A stretch of DNA of 64,000 bases from Aliirhizobium smilacinae (GTDB taxonomy: Bacteria > Pseudomonadota > Alphaproteobacteria > Rhizobiales > Rhizobiaceae). Below, one piece after another: positions 1 to 9,037 of this stretch; the stretch's first letter is position 1; the number at the start of each line of letters is the position of its first letter. Under the pieces are notes generated by a model, which saw only the letters and a program-made list of their open reading frames with translations, did not search any database and had not been told where the DNA came from. The stretch is from NCBI RefSeq assembly GCF_006335145.1, contig NZ_VDMN01000009.1:1-64000 (forward strand), in the 5' to 3' direction. The position numbers and the translations under genes were made by a program.

Positions 1-949
1 AGAGACGGTTTCGTTCTTCCGCCGCGTTCGCCCATTCGAAATCCCGCCCGCCGTTTTCCCCGACGATTGCGGCGACCATTTCGACCTGTTCCTGCACGCC
101 AGCCGGTGAGCCGTGAAATTCGAAGGCGAGCGTATCCTCGATCTTCAGCGTCAGGCCGGAATAGGCGTTGACGGCCTTGATCAGGCCGCGGTCCATAAGT
201 TCCATGCGCGCAACAGGAATGCCGAGCTGAACCACCTGAATGGCGGCCGCAACGGCCTGTTCGACGCTTTCGAACGAGCAGAGCGCTGCCGAAATTGTCT
301 CCGGAATGCCGTAAAGTCGCAGGGTCACTTCGGTGATGATGCCGAGCGTGCCTTCGGAGCCGACAAAAAGCCGGGTCAGATCGTAACCGGCAGACGATTT
401 GCGCGCCCGCCCGCCGGTGTGGATAATCTGGCCGTTGGGCAGCACGACCGTCAAACCCAGCACATTTTCGCGCATGGTGCCGTAACGGACGGCATTGGTG
501 CCGGATGCGCGGGTTGATGCCATGCCTCCGATCGAGGCGTTTGCGCCCGGATCGATCGGGAAGAACAGGCCCATGTCACGCAGATGAGTGTTCAACTGCT
601 CGCGTGTAACGCCCGCCTCGATCGTGCAATCGAGATCCTCGGGGCTGATGCGTGTAATCGCCGACATGCGCGAAAGGTCGATAGAAACACCGCCACGCAC
701 TGCCGTCAAATGACCTTCAAGCGAGGTTCCGGCCCCGAAGGCAATGATGGGAACGCCTTCGGCAGCACATAGCCGCACGATCTCCGCAACGTCTTCGGTC
801 GTCTGAGCAAAAACGACCGCATCCGGGATGGCCGGCGTGTGATGGGATTCGCCACGGCCATGCTGTTCACGCAGGGCCCGCGACGTCGAATAACGGTCGC
901 CAAAACGATTGCTCAGCGCTTCGGACAAGGAAAGCGGAAGCGCGCTCAT
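1..949 (-). CDS. FAD-linked oxidase (glycolate oxidase/D-lactate dehydrogenase type), partial
   Basis: The frame is open from the ATG at 949 to the window edge, so the C-terminus is missing. The translation is a typical FAD_binding_4 (VAO/GlcD-like) protein. It has a PDAVVFAQTTEDVAEIV segment, then IIAFGAGTSLEGH (the FAD pyrophosphate loop), IDPGANASIGGMASTRASGT, and LFVGSEGTLGIITEVT. Such enzymes oxidise 2-hydroxy acids such as glycolate or D-lactate and pass the electrons to a quinone or cytochrome. The substrate cannot be read from this sequence. The start codon overlaps the stop of the upstream sulfurtransferase gene as ATGA, so the two are probably translationally coupled and this gene is the last visible member of the cluster that begins near 8650. 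Confidence 0.85.
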   Translation of the reverse strand, partial: MSALPLSLSEALSNRFGDRYSTSRALREQHGRGESHHTPAIPDAVVFAQTTEDVAEIVRLCAAEGVPIIAFGAGTSLEGHLTAVRGGVSIDLSRMSAITRISPEDLDCTIEAGVTREQLNTHLRDMGLFFPIDPGANASIGGMASTRASGTNAVRYGTMRENVLGLTVVLPNGQIIHTGGRARKSSAGYDLTRLFVGSEGTLGIITEVTLRLYGIPETISAALCSFESVEQAVAAAIQVVQLGIPVARMELMDRGLIKAVNAYSGLTLKIEDTLAFEFHGSPAGVQEQVEMVAAIVGENGGRDFEWANAAEERNRL

Positions 950-1809
950 TTCTCCTCTCCGGTCACAACCGGCGTGTCGCCGGGCTGGCCCCATTCGGTC
1001 CAGGCGCCGTCGTAGATCGCAACGTCATCCTTGCCTGCGAGGTGAAGACCGAAGGCAAGGGCTGCGGCGGTCACGCCAGATCCACAGCTTGCCGTGACGG
1101 GTTTGGAAAGATCCAGGCCGGCTTGTTCGAAAGCCTTCGCAATGCTGCTGGCATCCAGCAGTTCGCCCGTTTCGGGGTTGGTGAGCGCGTTGAACGGCAG
1201 GTTGATGCTGCCCGGAATGTGGCCGGAGCGAAGACCAGGGCGCGCTTCTTTTTCTGCCGCTGTGAAGCGAGCTGCTGATCGGGCATCGATAACCTGCTCG
1301 GCCCTGCTTTCGATATTGTCGAGAACCTGTGTTTTCGAGCGCACCGCCTCAGCATGGAACCGCGCCTGGAAAACGCCCTTGGGGAAGGTAGCAACTGTCT
1401 CAGTCACCGGCCGGCCTTGTGCGAGCCATTTTCGCAATCCGCCGTCGAGAACCGCGACCTTGTCATGACCGAAGGTTCGCAATGTCCACCAGACGCGGCC
1501 TGCCGACATCAAGCCGGGCGTGTCGTAGACCACGACAACACTGTCGTTCGAGATGCCAAGATCAGCGGCATAATGTTCGAAAGCTTCAGGCGAGGGGAGC
1601 ATATGCGGCAGCGATGTCTCGTGGTCGGCAATTTTGTCGATATCGAAGAAGCGCGCATTGGGAATGTGCCTCGTGGCAAAATCCTCGGCTGCAATCGGCG
1701 TGACACCCGGCAGCTTGAACGACCCGTCGAGAATGACGAGATCCGGCTGATCGAGATGTGCGGCCAGCCAATCGGTGGAGACGAGGGAACCGGGCAGGGA
1801 AACAGACAT
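946..1809 (-). CDS. sseA: 3-mercaptopyruvate sulfurtransferase
   Basis: This is a 287-aa protein with two rhodanese domains (about residues 5-140 and 165-280). The active-site loop CGSGVTA holds the catalytic cysteine at about residue 242, and this loop is the signature of 3-mercaptopyruvate rather than thiosulfate sulfurtransferases. RSGHIPGSINLPF is the usual second-domain motif. The enzyme moves sulfur from 3-mercaptopyruvate to thiol acceptors or cyanide in the cytoplasm. The length fits the family. It overlaps the FAD oxidase start by 4 bp and lies 75 bp downstream of the DsbA-like gene, so it is probably co-transcribed with both. Confidence 0.9.
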   Translation of the reverse strand: MSVSLPGSLVSTDWLAAHLDQPDLVILDGSFKLPGVTPIAAEDFATRHIPNARFFDIDKIADHETSLPHMLPSPEAFEHYAADLGISNDSVVVVYDTPGLMSAGRVWWTLRTFGHDKVAVLDGGLRKWLAQGRPVTETVATFPKGVFQARFHAEAVRSKTQVLDNIESRAEQVIDARSAARFTAAEKEARPGLRSGHIPGSINLPFNALTNPETGELLDASSIAKAFEQAGLDLSKPVTASCGSGVTAAALAFGLHLAGKDDVAIYDGAWTEWGQPGDTPVVTGEEK

Positions 1810-1884
1810 GAGTAACTCCGAAAATACATGCGGGTATGCGAGATCGCACCGCAGTTACCGCAAGTGCTGAAGCTGGCGCGGAAA

Positions 1885-2487
1885 TCAGGCGACCAGTTTG
1901 TCGCCCTTGAGATGGCTTTCTAAGAACGGCAGGCTATCCTGGCCCCAATAGAGTTCGTCTTCGTAACGGAAGGTCGGAAGTCCGAAGACGCCGGCGGCCT
2001 TGGCAGTCTCATAACTAGAGGTGCGAATTGCCTCTATGGTTTCACTTTGTGCCAGTTTGTCGAGTGCCGCAGCGTCAAAGCCGGCGGCATTGGCTATCGC
2101 CCGACGGATTTCGGTATTGCCGATATCTTCTCCGCGCCCCCAGAATGCCTCCTGAAGCGCTTTCGTCAGCTTGAGCCAGTCCTGGCCGGCCTCGATAGCA
2201 GCAATGACCATAAGCCCGGCCGGTGCCGGATCGGAGAGTGCCCCGCGGTTGTCGAAGTTCAGCACCTTGCCTCTGAGCGCGGCCCACCGTTTCAAATCCT
2301 TTGTCCAATAGGCCCGGCGCGCTTCCGGCCGGTTGCGCGAGTAAATACCGCCATTGTCTTCGATCAGGGGAATGACGTGCGGTCTGATCGTAGCGCCGTG
2401 CGCGCTCGCCAATGCGGCAAATGGTTCAAGGCCGATATAGGCCCAGGGCGAGCCGATGCTGAAGAAATAATCGATTGTCTTTGTCAT
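1885..2487 (-). CDS. DsbA-family / 2-hydroxychromene-2-carboxylate isomerase-like protein
   Basis: The 200-aa protein begins IDYFFSIGSPWAYIGLEPF, the opening of the kappa-class GST/2-hydroxychromene-2-carboxylate isomerase branch of the thioredoxin fold. An FWGRGEDIGN segment and a C-terminal VFGLPTFRYEDELYWGQD segment follow, which is the cis-proline region of the fold. The CxxC of true DsbA is replaced by SPWA, so it is more likely a glutathione-using isomerase or transferase than a disulfide oxidase. It starts 15 bp after the TetR gene. The substrate is unknown; the context suggests a role in catabolism of an organic, perhaps sulfur-containing, compound. Confidence 0.8.
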   Translation of the reverse strand: MTKTIDYFFSIGSPWAYIGLEPFAALASAHGATIRPHVIPLIEDNGGIYSRNRPEARRAYWTKDLKRWAALRGKVLNFDNRGALSDPAPAGLMVIAAIEAGQDWLKLTKALQEAFWGRGEDIGNTEIRRAIANAAGFDAAALDKLAQSETIEAIRTSSYETAKAAGVFGLPTFRYEDELYWGQDSLPFLESHLKGDKLVA

Positions 2488-2502
2488 GATCTGCTGCTGC
2501 TT

Positions 2503-3102
2503 TCAGGAGGACTGATCTGTGAGAACTGCCGTGTCGAAGACGGAAAGTGCACAATCGCGGGCAACGAGAACCGCGCTCGGGTCACGCCCGACAGCCACGG
2601 TGGCAAGCGCCCCTTCATAAAGAAGGGAAAGATGCGCTGCTGTCTGTTGCGATCCGCTACCCGCTTTGGACATGATCGCTGCAAAAATATCCCTGACCAT
2701 CGATTTATGGGTTCGCGCGACGGATACGACACGTTCGGAATCGCCATGCTCCGCGACGGCCAGTGCGAAGGCACAACCGCGAAACTCGGGGCTATCCGCC
2801 TTTTCATGCAGGCGTTCGAAGATCAGCTTGATCTGGTCCCGCGGGACCATTGCCGCCTCCACAACTTCCTGCAGCGATCGTATGACCCGGTCGTGCCGCG
2901 CCTGAAGATAGGCCGCGACAAGATGATCCTTGGAAGGGAAGTGCCGATAAAGCGTTGCCTTGGCAACATTGGCTTCTTCTATGATGCGATCTATCCCCAC
3001 CGCGCGGATGCCTTCTCGATAGAAAAGCGCTCCGGCTGCGGTGAGAATCTGGTCAGGTATGGCTTCTCTCATAACATCGCTTCGAATTTGTCGTTTCATC
3101 AT
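2503..3102 (-). CDS. TetR/AcrR family transcriptional regulator
   Basis: This 199-aa protein has an N-terminal TetR helix-turn-helix: ILTAAGALFYREGIRAVGID, then the recognition helix VAKATLYRHFPSKDHLVAAY. It is followed by an all-helical ligand-binding domain with the RGCAFALAVAEH segment common in this subgroup. The gene sits inside the minus-strand cluster (21 bp after the reductase, 15 bp before the isomerase). The simplest inference is that it senses the compound handled by the cluster and controls it, probably from the 8651-9037 divergent region. Two potential starts exist; the first ATG at 3102 is used. Confidence 0.9.
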   Translation of the reverse strand: MMKRQIRSDVMREAIPDQILTAAGALFYREGIRAVGIDRIIEEANVAKATLYRHFPSKDHLVAAYLQARHDRVIRSLQEVVEAAMVPRDQIKLIFERLHEKADSPEFRGCAFALAVAEHGDSERVVSVARTHKSMVRDIFAAIMSKAGSGSQQTAAHLSLLYEGALATVAVGRDPSAVLVARDCALSVFDTAVLTDQSS

Positions 3103-3123
3103 CGCGCGATCGGCAGCCCGCCG

Positions 3124-4152
3124 TCACCTCGCCGCAGCAAGACCGGTCTGTCTCTCGTGTGGGGAGTTGTCAACGATTGCCAGGATCGCGTCAAGCGGCA
3201 GTGCTTCGGAAAAAACACGTTGCTGCTCCAATCTACCTGCCAGTATCTGCACAGCCTCGTTGTATGGCGTCGGAATATCGTGCAGGCGGCCAAGAAGAAC
3301 GATTTCTCCATTCAAAAAATCCACCTCGCTGGAAGCGCCGCGTTTAAAACTTTGCCATGTCGACTGCTGACCCGGTTGAATGCCGCTGTTTTTCGCTACC
3401 TTCCAGTTTGAAACATCGATGGTTCGCTCGGAAGGCGATGCGAGCTTGTAACCTGCTGCCTGAAGAGCCCGTCGAGCCTCTTCGACCAGAGCATCGCCAA
3501 TTGAAGTCCTCAAGTCGGCTGATCCATCAAACAGTTCCAGCACGTTCTTCACATTGTAGAGGAGCTTTGCCGATTTCCAGCGGCGGATGTCGGTACTTGC
3601 CTCGGCGAGATAGCCCGCCTGGTTGAGGTCCGCCACGATTCTGTCGCTCGTCTGGTCCCGGCCAAGTTGAAAACGCCCTAGCGTGACGACGCCGACATCA
3701 GGATCTCCCCCCACTACGACCGTGCCTGTTTCGGTAAACCGGGCGGGTGTCAGGATGCTCGCGCCATAGACATGAGCAAAGGTCCTGAGTGCCGCCGTTT
3801 CGGTCGCAAGTCCGTTCTGGAACGTCACCACCGGCAATATCTCTGCTGCCGTAGCTGTCGTGCCCGACAGGCTTCGCCATGACCAGAAGGCAAGGGCGCC
3901 GGCCGCATCCTGCGACTTCACCGTCAGCAGCAGGATATCATCCGACGTCAGTTCCGGCGGCTCTGCCAGATCAAAAGCGTTCAGATTGATCTGCTGCGTT
4001 CCTGACGGCCGCTGATAATCGAGGCCGTGTTGCCTGATATGGCTGATCTGCGCACCGCGGCCGACCAGTGCGTAATTTATGCCGGACAACTGGAACTGTG
4101 CAGCAAGGCTTGCGCCGACCGCACCGGCCCCGATGATTACATAGCGCGTCAT
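3124..4152 (-). CDS. Ketopantoate reductase (ApbA/PanE) family protein
   Basis: The 342-aa protein starts with a Rossmann NADP-binding motif, YVIIGAGAVGASLAAQF. It continues with ILLLTVKSQDAAGAL and VVTFQNGLAT, the ApbA N-domain motifs, and ends with a helical ApbA C-domain including SAKLLYNVKN and STWQSFKRGASSEVDFLNGEI. The family reduces 2-dehydropantoate or related 2-oxo acids with NADPH. This copy lies in an accessory catabolic or transport cluster, so a substrate other than ketopantoate is likely and panE is not assigned. It begins 25 bp after the monooxygenase gene. Confidence 0.85.
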   Translation of the reverse strand: MTRYVIIGAGAVGASLAAQFQLSGINYALVGRGAQISHIRQHGLDYQRPSGTQQINLNAFDLAEPPELTSDDILLLTVKSQDAAGALAFWSWRSLSGTTATAAEILPVVTFQNGLATETAALRTFAHVYGASILTPARFTETGTVVVGGDPDVGVVTLGRFQLGRDQTSDRIVADLNQAGYLAEASTDIRRWKSAKLLYNVKNVLELFDGSADLRTSIGDALVEEARRALQAAGYKLASPSERTIDVSNWKVAKNSGIQPGQQSTWQSFKRGASSEVDFLNGEIVLLGRLHDIPTPYNEAVQILAGRLEQQRVFSEALPLDAILAIVDNSPHERQTGLAAAR

Positions 4153-4177
4153 ATCTTTTTCCTCGTCATGTCCCGTT

Positions 4178-5497
4178 TCAGACGCCCAGGTTCTGCCTGA
4201 GCGTCTCGTGCCTGTAGTCGTGGTGGAATATACCTCGCCGCTGCAGTTCAGGAATTAGGTGATCGGTTACTGCCGAAAGTCCGAGTTCGTATTTAAGTGT
4301 GAAGGCGAGGAAGTTGAAGCCATCCGTTGCGCCCCGTTCGTAACGGTCCTGCAACTGGTCGGCTATGTTCTCGACCGAGCCGATCGGAAACCAGTGACCA
4401 GCGCCGCTGGAATGATAGATGATAAGATCACGCACGGTGCGGACCTTGCCGCTCTCGACCAGTTTTCGGAAAACACCGAAACGCGAGCGACGCCCCTGTA
4501 CGTCTGCCGTCTGCGGCAGATCGTCGAGCGGGATCTCCGCATCAAGAGCGATGCCCTCGAAATCGACGCCGCCGAACTGGCTGGCGAGTGACTTGCGTCC
4601 TTCTTCGAAATCGATTTCGTCGACAACGTTTCGCCAGAAGCGCTTGGCTTCTTCGTCGGTGGACCCGATCACGGGAGCGACGCCGGGAAGGATCTTGATC
4701 GAGTCCGGTGAGCGCCCATAGGCAGAGGCGCGAGCCTTGAAATCCCGGTAGAGTTCGATCGACGGATCTGTTTCCGTCAGGCCTGTGGTGAAAATGACGT
4801 CTGCCACCCGAGCGCCGAGTTGCCTGCCTTCGGCAGAGGAACCGGCCTGGGCGAGGATAGGTTTGTCCTGCGGGCTACGGGAGACATTGAGCGGGCCCTG
4901 GACCGAAAAATGCCGGCTGTTCCAGTCGATTCGATGAACCTTGCCCGCATCAACGACCTGACGACCGTTGTCGTCATAGCTCACCGCATCCGGCTCCCAG
5001 CTTTCCCACAGCGCTTGCACGACGCCAGCAAATTCTTCGGCGATTGCATACCGGTCGTCATGGGCGGGAAGGGCCTTGCCGAAATTCTTTTCTCCTGCCG
5101 ACGATGTCACGAGGTTCCAGCCGGCTCGGCCCTTGGAGATGTGATCGAGCGACAGAACCTGTCGGGCGAGATTGTAGGGTTCAGTAAACGACGTCGATAT
5201 CGAGCCGATAAGGCCGATACGAGAGGTTTTTGCGGCCAGTGTACTCAGAAGCGTTACGGGTTCCAAACCGGGTTTCGGCGCCGTATCGCTGGTAACGAGC
5301 GCATCCGCCAGAAAAATGGTGTGTATCTTGCCGCGCTCCGCCTCCTGCGCCTGTTCTATATAGGCGTCGATATCGAGGAGGTTGTCAGTCAGCCCCTCTC
5401 GCCCCTTTTTCTTGGTCTGCCCCGTGCCACCAAGCAAAAGGCCGAGAACCAATCCTTGGCCGCGCTCACTTTGGCGACCTGCCCACTTGTTGGTCAT
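4178..5497 (-). CDS. LLM-class FMN-dependent monooxygenase (NtaA/SnaA/DszA family)
   Basis: The 439-aa protein is a bacterial luciferase-like monooxygenase. GQGLVLGLLLGG is near the N-terminus, then IFLADALVTSD, TLLSTLAAKTSRIGLIGSIS, LDHISKGRAGWNLVTS and ILAQAGSSAEGRQLGARVAD. These are the hallmarks of the NtaA/SnaA/DszA group, which oxidises nitrilotriacetate, EDTA, dibenzothiophene sulfone and similar compounds using reduced FMN and O2. A partner FMN reductase is needed but is not encoded here. The gene follows the ATPase by 21 bp in what looks like one operon with an iron-chelate-type ABC importer, so the substrate may be the imported compound. It is a distant paralogue of the gene at 9038. 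Confidence 0.88.
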   Translation of the reverse strand: MTNKWAGRQSERGQGLVLGLLLGGTGQTKKKGREGLTDNLLDIDAYIEQAQEAERGKIHTIFLADALVTSDTAPKPGLEPVTLLSTLAAKTSRIGLIGSISTSFTEPYNLARQVLSLDHISKGRAGWNLVTSSAGEKNFGKALPAHDDRYAIAEEFAGVVQALWESWEPDAVSYDDNGRQVVDAGKVHRIDWNSRHFSVQGPLNVSRSPQDKPILAQAGSSAEGRQLGARVADVIFTTGLTETDPSIELYRDFKARASAYGRSPDSIKILPGVAPVIGSTDEEAKRFWRNVVDEIDFEEGRKSLASQFGGVDFEGIALDAEIPLDDLPQTADVQGRRSRFGVFRKLVESGKVRTVRDLIIYHSSGAGHWFPIGSVENIADQLQDRYERGATDGFNFLAFTLKYELGLSAVTDHLIPELQRRGIFHHDYRHETLRQNLGV

Positions 5498-5518
5498 TTG
5501 GTATTCTCCAAAATTGTA

Positions 5519-6376
5519 TCAGGCCGTTGCGTAGTCGCGGTGTTTCACCGGGTGATGATTGTGGCCGAGAGCAGACGTTGTTGAATGCAGACCCAAGTGA
5601 GAATGCTCGCGGTCTGAAAGCGGATGGACCTGCACGAAACCCTTGTGAACCGACAGTTCGACATCGACGCCATAGACTCGTTTGATCAGTTCTGGCGAAT
5701 AGACATCTGCCGGCGGTCCGTCCGCGATCACCACCCCGTCCTGAAGGAAGACCACGCGGTCTGTGAAACGGGCAGCCTGATTGAGATCGTGGATGGCGAT
5801 CACCGCAGCGACATTTTTCTTCCGCGTCACATCCCGAGCGACCTCCAGCGTCTGCCACTGGTAACGGATGTCGAGTGCGCTGGTAGGCTCGTCGAGAAGC
5901 AGGATTTCCGGATCCTGAGCAAGCGCACGGGCGATCAGCACACGCTGTCCCTGACCACCGGAAAGCTCGGTTACTGAGCGGTCGCCGAGTTCGTCTAGAC
6001 CCATCCGTTGCATGGCGGCCTCCACATGCACCCAGTCCTCGTCACGCGGTCGCGTTCCGAAATAGGGTGTGCGCCCAAGAAGAACCGCCTCCCTGATATC
6101 CAGGCCGAAGGAGAGGCCGATCGACTGGGGCACGTAGGCGACGATCTTGGCAAGGTCCCTGCGGGCCAGCTTTGTCAGGTCCGTTCCGCCGTTCCAGGTG
6201 ATGGAACCCTTTGTGTGGCTGTTTATCCCGGCAATGGTCTTGATCAGCGTCGATTTTCCGGAACCATTGGATCCGAGAAGGCCGACGAGTTCGCCTTTCT
6301 CGACCTTGAGGTTTGCACCTTTAACGACTTGTCTTTTGCCATAGCCAACTTCGAGTGAGTCAATCTTGAGGGTCAT
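5519..6376 (-). CDS. ABC transporter ATP-binding protein, FecE/siderophore type
   Basis: The 285-aa ATPase has a Walker A motif GSNGSGKST (about residues 35-43), the Q-loop in AYVPQSIGL, the signature LSGGQGQR (138-145) and Walker B ILLLDEPTSALD (158-169). The order and the DVYSPELIKRVYGVDVEL tail are those of FecE/FhuC-type iron-chelate or cobalamin importers. A histidine-rich tail follows (HSHLGLH, LGHNHH), which is unusual and could bind metal. The start overlaps the permease stop by 4 bp (ATGA). Confidence 0.93.
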   Translation of the reverse strand: MTLKIDSLEVGYGKRQVVKGANLKVEKGELVGLLGSNGSGKSTLIKTIAGINSHTKGSITWNGGTDLTKLARRDLAKIVAYVPQSIGLSFGLDIREAVLLGRTPYFGTRPRDEDWVHVEAAMQRMGLDELGDRSVTELSGGQGQRVLIARALAQDPEILLLDEPTSALDIRYQWQTLEVARDVTRKKNVAAVIAIHDLNQAARFTDRVVFLQDGVVIADGPPADVYSPELIKRVYGVDVELSVHKGFVQVHPLSDREHSHLGLHSTTSALGHNHHPVKHRDYATA

Positions 6377-7470
6377 TCGATTGCCTTTTGTCGAGTGAGA
6401 ATGAGGTAGAGGAAGATCGGCGCGCCGACCAAGGCGTCGATAATGCCGACCGGGATGACGCCCGGTGAGATAACCAGCCTGCCGACCGCATCGGCGACGA
6501 CCAGAAGCAGCGCGCCGATGATTGCCGAGAACGCGATGAGGAACCGGTGATTGGCACCCACGACCAGTCTTGCGATATGCGGGGCAACCAGCCCGACAAA
6601 GCCGATAATACCGGTGAAGGCGATGGTCACGGCGGTCAGCGTTGCTGCAATCGCGATTGTCTGTAGCCGTACTGTCGAGACGGCGACGCCAAGGCTCTTA
6701 GCGGAATCGTCTCCGGCAAAGGCGATGGCATTCAACGCACTGCTGCGGAAGCGGATATAGGGAAAGGCGAGTGCCAGAAGCACAAAAAGTGCGAGAACCT
6801 GATACCAGGCCGAATTGTTGACCGACCCCCATGTCCAGCGCACGATGGCCGCGAGCACCTCATCTTCGGCAAAATACTGAATACAGGCCGTGAGTGCACC
6901 GAAGAGCTGCGAAAGCGCGATGCCGACAAGGATGAGGGTTGTCGGATGCAGGTTGCGGGCGGAGGCCAGCGAAAGCACCAGAGCCGTATTGAGGAAGGAA
7001 AACAGCAGCGCACCGATAACCAGAGATACCGCTGCACTGCCGGCCGTGGCGCCGAAGAGGACAATAGCGAGCGAGGCACCGAAGGCAGCCGCCGGGGCGA
7101 TGCCCAGTGTGTAGGGACTGACCAGAGGGTTGCGCAGCAGGCCTTGGAAGAGTACCCCGGCGACGGCAAGCGCCGCGCCGCCGAGGATTGCCAGCAATAC
7201 ACGCGGCAGACGCAACTCCCATATGACGTTGTGCATCAGCAGCGAAGCACGATCGGTTGGAACCGTGCCGGTGATCTTCGCCCAGAACGTCTGCAGCACG
7301 TCGATCAGTGTCGCACCCGAGGTGCCGATCTGGATGCCGACAAGCGCGGTTATTACAACGGCTGCTACGCCGAGCCCGATCGCTAGCTTCTGACTGGTAT
7401 AATGATCGTCCGATCGCCGGGCGCCTGGTGAAGCGGTGGGTGGCAAAGGATCAGAATGCACTGAGCTCAT
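6373..7470 (-). CDS. FecCD-family ABC transporter permease
   Basis: This is a 365-aa protein with about ten membrane segments and the FecCD fold. LPRVLLAILGGAALAVAGV and FQGLLRNPLVSPYTLGIAPAA are diagnostic, as are the later GIIGFVGLVAPHIARL and GVIPVGIIDALVGAPIF. Such permeases form the channel for ferric siderophores, heme or cobalamin in the inner membrane. I chose the ATG at 7470, behind a GAGAG Shine-Dalgarno sequence, over a TTG at 7482. Only this one permease is seen, so it should act as a homodimer. It follows the binding-protein gene by about 45 bp. Confidence 0.92.
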   Translation of the reverse strand: MSSVHSDPLPPTASPGARRSDDHYTSQKLAIGLGVAAVVITALVGIQIGTSGATLIDVLQTFWAKITGTVPTDRASLLMHNVIWELRLPRVLLAILGGAALAVAGVLFQGLLRNPLVSPYTLGIAPAAAFGASLAIVLFGATAGSAAVSLVIGALLFSFLNTALVLSLASARNLHPTTLILVGIALSQLFGALTACIQYFAEDEVLAAIVRWTWGSVNNSAWYQVLALFVLLALAFPYIRFRSSALNAIAFAGDDSAKSLGVAVSTVRLQTIAIAATLTAVTIAFTGIIGFVGLVAPHIARLVVGANHRFLIAFSAIIGALLLVVADAVGRLVISPGVIPVGIIDALVGAPIFLYLILTRQKAIE

Positions 7471-7516
7471 CATTTCTCTCAATATGGTTGGGAGGGGGCA
7501 GTCACCGCTTGAGGCT

Positions 7517-8650
7517 TTAGTCGCCGAGCTTGTAGGCGTATTCGGCCACGGGCCGCGCCTCGACGCCCTGCGCCTTCAGCCACCTGCCGAAATACGCATC
7601 GACATCGACGTCGGCGAGGCGATCCGGATAAAGCCATTTGGCAACCGCGAGCGCACCGATCTGCTTTCCAAGTGCTGAGAAGAAGAAATTGTTGAAGACG
7701 AAGACGTTCTTGTCCTGCACGGCCTTGATCGAGTTCCAGCCGGGTCGATCGACCACCCGCTGCACCTGTTCTGCGAGCAGTTCCTGATCCCAGGGAGCGT
7801 AACCGGAAGCCTGCCCATCCACGCCGTTGTGAATGATGACGTCCGGGTTGCGGTTGATGATCTCGACAGGATCGACGGTATAGGTATGAACCGAGGCACT
7901 GCCGGTATTGGCGATCGTTATGTCACCAAAAATGTTCTTGCCGCCACCCAGCACGATGGTGTCGTGCCAGCCGGAACCGGGCAGGGAAGTGACGAAATCG
8001 GCATTGTTCTCGAAATAGACCTTCTTGGGCTCGACGCCATTTAAGCGCTCGGCAAGGAGTTTCTCGATGTCATCATAAAGCTGAGCAAGATCCGCCGCGC
8101 CTTTTTCTGCGCCGAAGATCTTGCCCAGGTTGGGTAGCTGAGCGCGCAGAACTTTCGGATCCCAGGTGCTGACGACGACGACCTCGATTCCGAAAGGCTT
8201 GAGCTTTTCGATCGCGTCCTGCCAAGGGGCATTGCGGCGGGTGAAAAAGACTTCTGCGCCTGATGTGGCGATGGTCTCCCAATTCGGACCATTGAAGTTG
8301 CCCGCATCCGGCAAGTCGGCAAACTTGGCAAAATAGTCCTTGTTTGCCGCATTCTTCTTCGGATTGGATGTCTGGTCGATTGCGACGATTGCATCACCTG
8401 CTCCGATCGCCCGGACAATCTCGGTCTGGTACCAGAGGTCTGTGTAGACGGCCTTTATCGGCGCCTTCAGCGTAACTTCACGTCCCAGTTCATCGGTAAT
8501 CGTGATCGTCGTCTGTTCGGCGGTCTGTGCGAAAGCCGACGGCGTAAATTCCAGCTCGGGCACCAGGGGGCCGAGAAGCAGTGCCCCCGAAATGGCGAGT
8601 GCCTTACGGCGGCTGAAGGATAGTTTGGATCCGAAGTTCGAATTGGTCAT
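7517..8650 (-). CDS. Periplasmic iron-chelate-type ABC substrate-binding protein, Tat-exported
   Basis: The 377-aa protein (from ATG 8650, with AGGGGA just upstream) begins with a twin-arginine signal: FSRRKALAIS, then a hydrophobic stretch ending in PSAFAQ. The mature part opens with TITITDELGREVTLKAPIK and IVAIDQTS, the start of the FepB/FhuD-like class III binding-protein fold (TroA superfamily). Tat export is common for binding proteins that must fold before export. It is the first gene of the importer (binding protein, permease, ATPase) and the promoter-proximal gene of the whole minus-strand cluster. An in-frame upstream codon at 8743 is possible but would bury the Tat signal. Confidence 0.9.
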   Translation of the reverse strand: MTNSNFGSKLSFSRRKALAISGALLLGPLVPELEFTPSAFAQTAEQTTITITDELGREVTLKAPIKAVYTDLWYQTEIVRAIGAGDAIVAIDQTSNPKKNAANKDYFAKFADLPDAGNFNGPNWETIATSGAEVFFTRRNAPWQDAIEKLKPFGIEVVVVSTWDPKVLRAQLPNLGKIFGAEKGAADLAQLYDDIEKLLAERLNGVEPKKVYFENNADFVTSLPGSGWHDTIVLGGGKNIFGDITIANTGSASVHTYTVDPVEIINRNPDVIIHNGVDGQASGYAPWDQELLAEQVQRVVDRPGWNSIKAVQDKNVFVFNNFFFSALGKQIGALAVAKWLYPDRLADVDVDAYFGRWLKAQGVEARPVAEYAYKLGD

Positions 8651-9037
8651 TGGTGTCCCCTGACGGCCAGATGCAGAAGGCGGGTCGCACGAAAGCCGTT
8701 CGAGACCGCATGCCGGAAAGCCTAGGGGAATAGACTGACGCAAAGAAAGACTGGTCGTTCTTTTTCTATCTATTTTGTAGAATATAGTTTGGCGATATGG
8801 CGTTTTGTCGCGACCATGTGCCTGAGAGCAAAAAAAGGACCAGGAGGATTACGTGTGAGTGGGACGATCCTCGCCGCAGCAGACTGCGCAATCTGACCGC
8901 CGATTCAGAGATGCCGTTAGTCATGTCAGGTCAGGTATATTTTTCAGTTCTCCGGTAAACAGCGCAAAACCTTTCCTTAGAAGCGGGCAGGCGGCTACCT
9001 ACCTTAGATCTCGTCGACATTTTTGAGAGCGCACCCC
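8651..9037. promoter_or_regulatory. Divergent intergenic region between transporter operon and second monooxygenase
   Basis: This 387-bp gene-free region separates the minus-strand transporter operon from the plus-strand monooxygenase and must contain both promoters. It includes an AT-rich stretch near 8760-8800. The TetR protein encoded in the cluster is the obvious candidate to bind here. I did not find a convincing long palindrome, so no operator is assigned. Confidence 0.5.

Noticed and set aside
2047..3411. A 454-codon plus-strand open frame antisense to the isomerase, TetR and reductase genes
   Set aside because: It spans three well-supported minus-strand genes and their short gaps. 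Its translation is Arg/Cys-rich and resembles nothing.
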